Shown: positions 9,497 through 18,200 of the stretch, piece by piece
Position numbering within the stretch: position 1 is the first letter of the stretch
Layout of the letters: every line of letters starts with the position of its first letter
NCBI RefSeq assembly: GCF_000172795.2
Contig: NZ_CP020952.1
Coordinates: 62,001-126,000 of the forward strand
DNA: 64,000 bases
Source of the DNA: Rhizobium sp. CIAT894
GTDB lineage: Bacteria > Pseudomonadota > Alphaproteobacteria > Rhizobiales > Rhizobiaceae
Direction of reading: 5' to 3'
Program-made: the position numbers and the translations under genes
Notes under the pieces: model-generated
The model's database searches: none
What the model saw: the letters and a program-made list of their open reading frames with translations, nothing else
What the model was told of the DNA's origin: nothing

Positions 9497-10464
9497 GAAA
9501 TCAACGAGTGCTCATTACCGGCGGCGCCGGTCTGATCGGGTCGCATATTGCCGATCTTGTCGCATTGGAAAAACCGCGTGAGATCATCATCCTCGACAAT
9601 TTCGTGCGCGGGCGCCGGGACAACCTCAGCACGGCAATAGCCAATGGGTCCGTCAACATCATCGAGGGAGATATCCGCGACAGGGCGCTTCTGGCAAAAA
9701 TCTTCGAGGGCGTCGACATCGTCTTTCATCAGGCGGCGATCCGCATCACGCAATGCGCCGAAGAGCCGCGGCTCGCCTTCGATGTTCTGGCCGAGGGCAC
9801 GTTCAATGTTCTCGAAGCCGCCGTCAAGGCAGGCGTTTCGAAGGTCGTCGCGGCCTCCTCGGCCTCCGTGCTGGGTTTGGCCGAGAGCTTCCCGACGACC
9901 GAAGCGCACCATCCCTACAATAACAGGACGATCTACGGCGCCGCGAAAACCTTCAACGAAGGGCTGCTGCGCAGCTTTGCGGAAATGTACGGCCTGCGTT
10001 ACGTCGCGCTGCGTTATTTCAACGTCTATGGGCCGCGCATGGATGTTTACGGCGCCTATACGGAAGTTCTGATCCGTTGGATGGAGCGCCTGGTGGCCGG
10101 AATGCCGCCCCTCATCTATGGGGACGGCAGCCAGACGATGGACTTCGTCGATGCACGCGATATCGCCCGCGCAAACATTCTGGCAGCCAAAAGCGATGTC
10201 ACGGACGAAGTGTTCAACGTCGCGAGCGGCAAGGAAATAAGCCTGCTGGAACTCGCCAAGATGCTGAGCGACATTATGGGTTCCTCGCTCGAACCGCAGC
10301 ACAAGGAGGCCCGCACGGTCAACGGCGTAACCCGTCGTCTTGCCGATATCAGCAAGGCCGAACGGCTCCTCGGCTTCAAGGCGGAGATCTCCATGGAGCA
10401 AGGGCTTCGCGATCTCGTTGCCTGGTGGCAAAAGCAGACCGAAGCAGGGGGGCAGGCAGCATGA
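9493..10464 (+). CDS. NAD-dependent epimerase/dehydratase (UDP-glucose 4-epimerase-like)
   Basis: A 323-residue extended short-chain dehydrogenase. The NAD motif is VLITGGAGLIGSHI near the start, the catalytic Tyr/Lys pair is in TIYGAAKTFNE, and LRYFNVYGPRMD and GDGSQTMDFVDARDI are typical of GalE/WbpP-like nucleotide-sugar epimerases. ASSASVLG supplies the serine region. It overlaps the acyltransferase by four bases and the second aminotransferase by four. Whether it epimerises C4 or acts as a dehydratase cannot be decided from the sequence. Confidence 0.85.
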   Translation: MRNQRVLITGGAGLIGSHIADLVALEKPREIIILDNFVRGRRDNLSTAIANGSVNIIEGDIRDRALLAKIFEGVDIVFHQAAIRITQCAEEPRLAFDVLAEGTFNVLEAAVKAGVSKVVAASSASVLGLAESFPTTEAHHPYNNRTIYGAAKTFNEGLLRSFAEMYGLRYVALRYFNVYGPRMDVYGAYTEVLIRWMERLVAGMPPLIYGDGSQTMDFVDARDIARANILAAKSDVTDEVFNVASGKEISLLELAKMLSDIMGSSLEPQHKEARTVNGVTRRLADISKAERLLGFKAEISMEQGLRDLVAWWQKQTEAGGQAA

Positions 10465-11690
10465 GCTCGTCTCAATCCACACATCCGGCCACAATTCCGG
10501 TCGCCAAACCCGTCCTCGGAGAGGAAGAGGCTGAGGCTGCGCGCCGCGTTATTCTATCGGGATGGGTGACGCAGGGGCCGGAAGTCGCGGCTTTCGAGCG
10601 TGAATTCGCGGCCTTTGTGGGCGCCGCGCATGCCTGCGCCATGTCCAACTGCACCACCGCGCTGCATCTGGCCCTGAAGGCGGTCGGCATATCCGCCGGT
10701 GATGAAGTCGTGACGGTCAGCCATTCTTTCATCGCGACCGCAAACGCGGTTCGATACTGCGATGCGGTGCCTGTGTTCGTCGATATCGAAGAAGGTGGCT
10801 ACAATATCGATGCCAGCCTGATCGAAAGGGCAATTACGCCTCGCACCAAAGCCATTCTCTGCGTCCATCAACTCGGCATGCCTTGCGATCTCCGCGCCAT
10901 CGTCGAGATCGGCAAACGCCATCAAATACCGGTCATCGAGGATGCGGCCTGTGCGACGGGAAGCGAAATCCTTTGGGACGGCCGCTGGGAAAAGATCGGC
11001 AAAGCGCATGGCGATATTGCCTGCTTCTCCTTCCACCCCAGAAAGGTGGTCACGACAGGCGATGGCGGCATGCTGACCACGGCCAATCCGGAATATGACC
11101 GAAAGTTCCGGCTCTGGCGCCAGCATGGCATGAGCGTCACCGATGCCGTGCGCCACGGCTCGAAACAGGTCATCTTCGAAGACTATGACGAATTGGGTTA
11201 CAATTACCGCATGACCGATCTCCAGGCGGCCGTCGGACGCGAGCAGTTGCGGCGGTTGCCGGAACTGGTTGCGCAGCGCAGGCTGCTTGCCGAGCAATAT
11301 TGCGAACGTCTGTCGACGATTGCCGGGCTTTCTCCGCCGGCCGAGCCGCGCTGGGCTCGCAGCAACTGGCAGAGTTTCTGCGTGAGATTGCCCGATACGG
11401 TCGACCAGCGGGCCGTCATGCAGGCCATGCTCGATCAGGGCATATCGACCCGGCGTGGCGTGATGAACATTCATCTGGAGGGCGCCTATTGCGCTGAGAA
11501 CTCCCACCGCGCTGCCACGAGCCTGATGCGAAGCGTATCTGCACAGCAGCAAACGATCATCCTGCCGCTTTATGCCCAGATGACGGTGTCCGACATGGAC
11601 CGGGTTGTCGAGGCACTTCGCGCAGCCCTTGCGGAAGCGACTGCCGGAGCCGGCGGCGTGCAACGTGTCATGGATGTCGCTGTCGCCTGA
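10461..11690 (+). CDS. DegT/DnrJ/EryC1/StrS aminotransferase (second copy)
   Basis: A 409-residue PLP-dependent sugar aminotransferase, last gene of the six-gene operon. Family marks are IPVAKPVLGEEEAEAA, the SGWVTQGPEVAAFE stretch, SNCTTALHLAL, the VIEDAACATGS cofactor motif, the PLP lysine in FHPRKVVTTGDGGML, and YNYRMTDLQAAVG. This signature is close to PseC/perosamine-synthase-type enzymes that act on 4-keto-6-deoxy sugars, but the dehydratase that would supply such a substrate is not obvious nearby. Its stop is followed within 26 bp by a very long terminator palindrome. Confidence 0.87.
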   Translation: MSSSQSTHPATIPVAKPVLGEEEAEAARRVILSGWVTQGPEVAAFEREFAAFVGAAHACAMSNCTTALHLALKAVGISAGDEVVTVSHSFIATANAVRYCDAVPVFVDIEEGGYNIDASLIERAITPRTKAILCVHQLGMPCDLRAIVEIGKRHQIPVIEDAACATGSEILWDGRWEKIGKAHGDIACFSFHPRKVVTTGDGGMLTTANPEYDRKFRLWRQHGMSVTDAVRHGSKQVIFEDYDELGYNYRMTDLQAAVGREQLRRLPELVAQRRLLAEQYCERLSTIAGLSPPAEPRWARSNWQSFCVRLPDTVDQRAVMQAMLDQGISTRRGVMNIHLEGAYCAENSHRAATSLMRSVSAQQQTIILPLYAQMTVSDMDRVVEALRAALAEATAGAGGVQRVMDVAVA

Positions 11691-11715
11691 ACCGGCATTG
11701 CCTGACGTAGAATTT

Positions 11716-11765
11716 GCATAACGAACAATGCGCGCATCCCCGGATGCGCGCATTGTTCGTTATGC
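11716..11765. terminator. 50-bp palindromic bidirectional terminator
   Basis: Two perfect 24-bp arms (11716-11739 and 11742-11765) are separated by two bases. It lies between the converging aminotransferase and flippase genes and includes the flippase stop codon. Arms this long and perfect would end transcription or block read-through both ways. Confidence 0.75.
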
Positions 11766-13268
11766 TGCTTTGGTGATCCATCCACGGATGATTGCCGGCA
11801 CGGACTCCGGCGGAAGCAGGTCGATCAGTATGCGCAGCGAATAGAGCCCGCAGAGAACGACGGCGACGAAGCCTATCACCGTCGCCGGCCATAGCGGCAA
11901 GATCGAAAACATCAGCAATACCAGTCCGGATGCGGGCAGGAAAAGCAGCGCATGTCTGCGGTTGGCAGCGGACCAGCGAAAACCGGTCAGCTTCCGCACG
12001 ATCACATAGATCAGGATGCTGTGCCAGACATAGAGGCCAAAAAACGCCATGCCGGCTCCTTGCGTACCGAGCAGCGATACGAACAGCCAGGCAAGCCCCA
12101 CATGCACGACGGCCGCCGCAACCTCCGTCCAGAAGAAAATCGCCTGGGTACGCTTGGCCACTACAATGAAACCCATCGGCCAGGAAATAATTCGCAGCAT
12201 CATTCCAAGGCAGATCCAGCGCAGAAGATCGACTGCGCCTTGAAATTCCGCCGAATAGAACAGGCTCATCATCAGCGGCGCCAGCGTCAGCGTGCCGAGC
12301 AGACCGGGACCGGCGAGCAGCATGCTGATCTCGGCCTGTTCATTGACCAGCCGGTTGCATTCGGTGTCGTTGTCGGCTGCCGCGGTCAGGCGCGGATAAA
12401 AATCCGTTCCCATCGCCTGCAGGATGAAGCCGGCATAGAGACCGCCAAGGCCCCAGGCCGCCTGGTACAATCCAGCCGCCGTGACGCCGCCCTCCTTCAG
12501 CACGATGAGGCGGATGGCATAGGCCGCGCCGAAGGTCAGAAGCCCGCTTGCCATGAAGACGAAACCGAGCCTGAGCAGCGCCGACACTTCCCGAGCGAAC
12601 TGGCGCGTGGGCATTGGCAAGGGATGCGGGCAGATCCGTCGGCTGTACCACCAGCTCGGAAGGATGGAGGCCGCCGCAATCACCACCAGGGACGGCGCAA
12701 TCGCCCGCAAGCCGAACAGATAGATCAGCGGGATGCTGACAGCCGTGCCAAAAAGCCCGGCAAGAACGTTGATACGGGCAAGATCTGCAATGCCCCGCAG
12801 GCCCTGGATCAATGCAGTCTGGCCTGCGGAGATCAGTCGAAAGAAGATTGCCAGCGACAGCAATGCAATGCCGCCGGCATGCTGGTAGTCGCCGAAAGTG
12901 AAATTTGAGACCGGCAATGCCAACGCGGCGAGAAGGAGCGCACCAAGCAATCCGAGAACCATCGATATGCGTCTCAGCACTGTTGCCGATCGTGCGATCG
13001 TTTCTGCGTCATCGGTGCCTGCAGCTTCGGCAATCTGGCGCACGCCGCTGCTGCCCACGCCAAGCCCGGCGATCGCCTGCGCAATATCGAGGATCGACCC
13101 GTAAAGACCCATGAGTCCCACGCCTTCCGGCCCGAGCAGAACAGCCATGGCTTTATTTCTGATGATGCTGAGCGCGACGTTGACGAGCGAAGAGCCGCCC
13201 ATCAGCATCGTCGATTTGAGGATCTGGGTATAGGTCTGGCTGTTGGGTGGGGTCATGCGCAAAGTCAT
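11760..13268 (-). CDS. Polysaccharide flippase (Wzx/RfbX type)
   Basis: A 502-residue integral membrane protein of the MATE/PST superfamily with about twelve to fourteen hydrophobic helices spread along the chain. The start (QILKSTMLMGGSSLVNVAL, then RNKAMAVLLGPEGVGLMGLY) is typical of O-antigen and exopolysaccharide translocases that flip lipid-linked repeat units across the inner membrane. AAGTDDAETIARSATVLRR and GVTAAGLYQAAWGLGGLYAG are also like RfbX. The ATG at 13268 has AAGGGC six bases upstream; a second ATG lies at 13256. It is on the strand opposite to the biosynthesis operons, with the export gene upstream. Confidence 0.87.
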   Translation of the reverse strand: MTLRMTPPNSQTYTQILKSTMLMGGSSLVNVALSIIRNKAMAVLLGPEGVGLMGLYGSILDIAQAIAGLGVGSSGVRQIAEAAGTDDAETIARSATVLRRISMVLGLLGALLLAALALPVSNFTFGDYQHAGGIALLSLAIFFRLISAGQTALIQGLRGIADLARINVLAGLFGTAVSIPLIYLFGLRAIAPSLVVIAAASILPSWWYSRRICPHPLPMPTRQFAREVSALLRLGFVFMASGLLTFGAAYAIRLIVLKEGGVTAAGLYQAAWGLGGLYAGFILQAMGTDFYPRLTAAADNDTECNRLVNEQAEISMLLAGPGLLGTLTLAPLMMSLFYSAEFQGAVDLLRWICLGMMLRIISWPMGFIVVAKRTQAIFFWTEVAAAVVHVGLAWLFVSLLGTQGAGMAFFGLYVWHSILIYVIVRKLTGFRWSAANRRHALLFLPASGLVLLMFSILPLWPATVIGFVAVVLCGLYSLRILIDLLPPESVPAIIRGWITKAA

Positions 13269-13348
13269 CGGATGCCCTTAGCCGTTTATCCCGTGCCGGC
13301 GTTCAATTGCCCGCCGCAGGCTCGATTGCAGCACATGGTTCTCGTGTA

Positions 13349-14650
13349 TCACCGGCTTGCCTGACTGATATGCGCCTCTGTCTCGACAGGCAGGGCAGCG
13401 GCGTCTTCGGACGGCCCATCCGCCATGCCGGGCCGGGTGACCCTGACCACGTCGCCCGGCGCCAACTCCGTGGTTTCAGAGGCCTGGAACTGAGTGACCT
13501 GTCCCTTGTCCCGACGGCTCACGATGAATGTCAGCGGGAGTTCCGCAATGCGATTTTTCACGTCGGTGCCCGTCGACAGATCTTCGAGGAGCAGTTGCTG
13601 CGTGGTGTCACGCTTCAATTTGAACTGATCGACCTTGGCCTTTTCCGCCTGCACTTCGGACGCGATCTCGCTCCGGCGAGTGTCGGAAAGTCCCTCGAGG
13701 TTGCGCGTCGTTTCGTTGATCGCCTGCCGACCCCGCATAATGGCCGTGACAAGGTCGAGCCGGTCGGAGCGATAGGTCGTGAGCAACCGTTCCAGATCCA
13801 TCTGGCGTGAGGTGATGGTGAGGCCCTTCTCGACAAGCGTCTTCACGCTCGTCAGTTGCTCCTCGACCGAGTGGATGTTGTCATCCGAGCCCTTCAGCTT
13901 CTCTTCCAGCGTATCGATTTCCGCCTTCAGGAGATCGCGCAATTCGACGAGCGCCGTCGACTGCCTGTCGAGCGCGCTTGCGCGCGCCTGAAAAATGACC
14001 CGCTCCTCGTCATAGATACTCGCGGCATACTGCTGATCGATGGCAGGCGGATGATCGAAGGTTATCTCCTTCGCGCCGGACATCTCGGCTTGCAGCCGCG
14101 AGAGCTTTGCGGCGCTGCGCAGCAGCGAATGGTCGATTTCCCGCAATTCCCCGACAAGCGTGATTGACTGCGATTGCTGCTGTGGCCCCGCCCGCAACGG
14201 GCCGCCGCTCATGGCCAGGGATTGGAGGACGCTGAGGCCGGAGCGAAACCTGTATTCTCCTGGGGCCATTACATCCCCGACGACATAAATGGCCGGATAG
14301 TCGAGAATGTCGATGGTCACCGCAGGTGTCTGCGCCAAACCCATCTTTGCCTGGAGGCGCTTGGCAATCTCGTTGGTCAGGTCCGTCATATTTCCAACCG
14401 ACACCGGCCCCAGAAAGGGCAGGGAGACTGTCCCTGCATCCGAAACCGTATATTCGCCGCCAATCGCATCCCATCGCTCAAACTGGCCTTTGGACTGGAT
14501 CCATTGGACGATCGTCAGGCGGATTTTCGTTTGGGGAGCCAAGGTAGTGCCATCGGCGAGAGCTGGCACAGCTCCAGCAAGAAACACGAGTGCTGCGATG
14601 ACAGCTGTCGCACGAAAGAAGTGGTGGAGCGTGCGGTGCGATGAATTCAT
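13349..14650 (-). CDS. Polysaccharide export protein (ExoF/Wza-like)
   Basis: A 433-residue secreted protein. A clear Sec signal peptide (hydrophobic AVIAALVFLAGAV, cleavage after ALA) begins the chain. The polysaccharide export domain (GGEYTVSDAGTVSLPFLGPV) and an SLBB-like domain (AIYVVGDVMAPGEYRFRSG) follow. Residues about 180-365 are mostly charged helix, probably coiled coil, and the chain ends with LAPGDVVRVTRP. This is the layout of rhizobial ExoF, a periplasmic/outer-membrane partner in exopolysaccharide export. The ATG at 14650 gives the best signal peptide; an in-frame start 24 bases upstream is possible. It is upstream of the flippase on the same strand. Confidence 0.85.
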   Translation of the reverse strand: MNSSHRTLHHFFRATAVIAALVFLAGAVPALADGTTLAPQTKIRLTIVQWIQSKGQFERWDAIGGEYTVSDAGTVSLPFLGPVSVGNMTDLTNEIAKRLQAKMGLAQTPAVTIDILDYPAIYVVGDVMAPGEYRFRSGLSVLQSLAMSGGPLRAGPQQQSQSITLVGELREIDHSLLRSAAKLSRLQAEMSGAKEITFDHPPAIDQQYAASIYDEERVIFQARASALDRQSTALVELRDLLKAEIDTLEEKLKGSDDNIHSVEEQLTSVKTLVEKGLTITSRQMDLERLLTTYRSDRLDLVTAIMRGRQAINETTRNLEGLSDTRRSEIASEVQAEKAKVDQFKLKRDTTQQLLLEDLSTGTDVKNRIAELPLTFIVSRRDKGQVTQFQASETTELAPGDVVRVTRPGMADGPSEDAAALPVETEAHISQASR

Positions 14651-15200
14651 GTACATATCTCGCCTGCAAACCATCCTTAAACCAACGCTGGCCCAATACT
14701 TTGAACGCTGTTCGAACGCCGGACCAGGTCCGAACCCGCCTCACCAGTGTGCAGTCTGGCGAAGCCTTGAGGAAGGTGGAGGCCGTTTGCTTTGCCTCAT
14801 CACTATTGATGAGGTGGGGGTGAGTGCTTCACCCCACGTCGACCTGAAGCATATGTCCCTGCGCGGCAAAGGGGCATTATCCTGGAAAATCAATGGTTAT
14901 GCACGCAGGAATAGGCGTGTTCGCCGCGAAAGACAGCGAGCGGGGCACGGCGCGGGATCGGCCCTTGCCCGATTGAAGATGCCGCCATCCCAACGGCCTT
15001 TGCCATCGCCCGAATCGTCCCGTGCGCGACTGATTGTCTCGCCCGTCTCCTGGCCTATTCGGCAGTCCGTTCCAAAAGGATGCCACGAGTAGAGCAAAAG
15101 GCGTATGATATACTCGCTTATTTTTGGACTATACTTCAGTGCTCCATATTGAGCGATCCTCATAGCTTCGATCCTGATAATCTCGCGAGAGGTGCCTCCC
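14651..15200. other. Intergenic region between ExoF-like gene and first giant gene
   Basis: This 550-bp gap holds the divergent promoters of the ExoF-like gene (minus) and the first giant gene (plus). No protein-like reading frame stands out. An AT-rich patch with a small GTAT-GAT-ATAC dyad is near 15100-15115, and the Shine-Dalgarno GAGAGG (15187-15192) precedes the ATG at 15201. Confidence 0.45.
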
Positions 15201-18200
15201 ATGTATCGCAACGCTCGTCGCTGGACTGCGCGCTCACTCCTGGTGGATTCGTTGGTTCCCCAATGGTTTACCTTCGGCGGAAGGGAAAGGCCGCGCAAGC
15301 CGGCCGAAAAGCACGGGGATAGTGCTCAACTCGCGGCAGCGGTGCCAACCGCAGACGGAAACAAGCAAGGCACCCTTGTCGACGGTGCCGATAAGGACGC
15401 AGCGCTCAACGAGCATGATGTTGGCCAGGCAACGGACGTGAACGGCGACACGGACGGTCGGGCCGACAACAGCACAGCAGCGCCGCCCTTGCCTGACGCT
15501 TTCACAACCAATCGCGAACTGGGAGCGCGAAGCGGTCATACAGCCCCGTCTGTCGCGGCCGGCCATACGCCGGGTTTTGTACATTTCACACCGGATGCGA
15601 ACAGCGTTGCATTCGGGGGCCAATCGTCCCTTTATCGCACTTACGCCGGAACGAACCTCATAGGCGACGATCCTCTGGCTCCGTATCTACCGCAAAGCCC
15701 TGCACCGACAGCTTCTGAGCATGGTTCTCCCGCCGTGGCGGCCGAGCGTGTGCACTCGGGCAAGGTCGTCATTCTCGAATCGGCGCCGTCAGCGCAGTCG
15801 ACCGCGCAGCATGCTGGGCCGAATGCGCTGGCGGTTGGCATGCCCTTTGGTGTGTGCGGTTGCGGCTACTACACGTCCCCCACGCGGATACTCGATTGGG
15901 CCCATGGCAGCGGCCTGCTTCAACAGGACGGTCAGTTGCCGGGGACCAAATTTACCGACGGGCCGGACTATGTGTCGACGATCAAGAAGGCCATCGGCGC
16001 CTCGGTCAGCGACCCTCTTCTCGATCGTGACGTAAATTCGTTCGCGGGCTGGCGCGCAAGCGTAGACCTGACGAACTCGGCGATGTCAAACGGATCATTG
16101 CCCGGCGGCGGAGAGATGGGAACGGGAACCGGCACCAAGGGTATCGCCGTCCTTTCCGGCTCGGTGACGAAGCCACCTCAACCTTCTGCGCAGCGGTCGT
16201 TGGCAACGCAAGATCTGGCCGCCGCCGCAGCGGTGGCGAGCAACGCGATCGTGCTGGAAAACCAGAAGCAGGGCAATCCGGAGAGCGAGTGGGGCCTCAG
16301 CGGTGCCGGCAGCACCAACATCGAGGGGTTTGCGACCGACATCAGCGTCGACAACGGCAACACGGTCAGCTTCAAGATCAATACCAATTCCACCAACTAT
16401 CGAATCGATATTTATCGGCTCGGCTATTATGGCGGCATGGGCGCCCGCAAGGTCACGACCATACAGCATACCGGATTGCAGACGCAGCCCAATCCGCTGC
16501 GCAATGCCACAACAGGCACGGTGGACGCCGGCAACTGGGCCGTCTCGGCGTCCTGGGCCGTACCTAGCGATGCCGTCTCAGGCGTCTATATCGCCAAGCT
16601 CGTGCGTCAGGACGGCACCTTCGGCGAAAATCAGATCCCGTTCATCGTGCGCGACGACGCCAGTCACAGCGACGTCGTCTTCCAGACCGCAGACGAGACC
16701 TGGCAAGCTTACAACGGCTGGGGTGGCGCAAACCTTTATGGCGGCAACGGCCCGGCGACAGGGCAGGGGGCGGGCCGCGCCTATGCGGTCAGCTACAACA
16801 GGCCGATTGCGACCCGCGACGGGGTCGGCACCTATGCCGGCCCGCAGGACTATCTGTTCGGCGCCGAATATGCAGGCATCTATTGGCTGGAACAGAACGG
16901 TTATGACGTTTCCTATATGTCGGGCCTCGACGTCGACCGCTATGGCAGCCTGTTGCTCAATCACAAGACCTATATCGATGCCGGGCACGACGAATACTGG
17001 TCCGGGCAGCAGCGAACCAATGTCGAAGCCGCGCGCGATGCCGGCGTCAACCTTATGTTCTGGAGCGGCAACGAGGTCTATTGGCGCACCCGCTGGGGTA
17101 ATGCCTATAGCGCCGACGGCACGCCTTATCGCACGCTCATCACCTACAAGGAGACATGGGGCCCCGCGGGTGTCAGCCTCGATCCTTCCAACGAATGGAC
17201 GGGCACCTTCCGCGACCCGCGCCTCAGCCCGCCGGCTATTGGCGGCGGAAACCCGGAAAACTCGCTGACAGGGCAGTTGTTCAAGGTCGATGATGTCGGC
17301 GCCAATCTCAGCGCGATCACGGTTGGCTATGACGACGCCAACCTGCGCTTCTGGCGCAACACGAGCGTTGCCAATCTCCAGCCTGGCCAGACGGCAACGC
17401 TCACCAAGAATTATCTCGGTTACGAGTGGGATGAAGCGCCTGACAATGGCTTCGATCCGGCCGGGCTCGTGAAGCTCTCGTCGACGACGATGCCCGTCAG
17501 CACCTACTTGCTCGACTACGGGAACACGACCGGCAATGCGACTGCGACCCACAACCTCACCCTCTATCGCGCGCCCAGCGGCGCGCTGGTGTTCGGCGCC
17601 GGTACGGTCTATTGGACATGGGGCCTGAGCGATAATCACGATAATGAGGCAACTCCCACCGATCCTCGCGTGCAGCAGGCAATGGTCAATTTGCTTGCCG
17701 ACATGGGCATTCAGCCGGGAACGCTGCAATCCGGGCTTACCGCCGCGACCGGTTCCACCGATACTGTTGCTCCGACCTCCACCATCACGGTACCCGGCAC
17801 GGTGGCCGCTAATACGACGGTGACGATTTCAGGCACCGCTGCCGATACGGGCGGCGGCGTCATCGCCAGCGTCGAGGTTTCGACCGACAACGGTGCGAGC
17901 TGGCATCCGGCAACGGGCGACGAGAACTGGACCTACTCATGGACGCCGGCGATTGCCGGGACCTATACGATCCGGTCGCGGGCGGTGGACGACAGCATCA
18001 ATCTCGAGACACCCTCGGCGGGGCGCACTGTCACCGTCACCGGACCGACTTTTACATCACTCTTCGGTGGCGCGACGCCGGCGGTCGTCAACACTGACGA
18101 TGCTGCAGCCGTCGAGCTCGGTGTAAAATTCCAGTCCTCCGTGGCGGGCACGGTCAGCGGCATTCGGTTTTACAAGAGTAGCCTGGATACGGGCACACAT

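Noticed and set aside
14307..15092. Plus-strand frame (261 codons) opposite the start of the ExoF-like gene
   Set aside because: It overlaps a signal-peptide-bearing export gene and its other part has no protein-like pattern.
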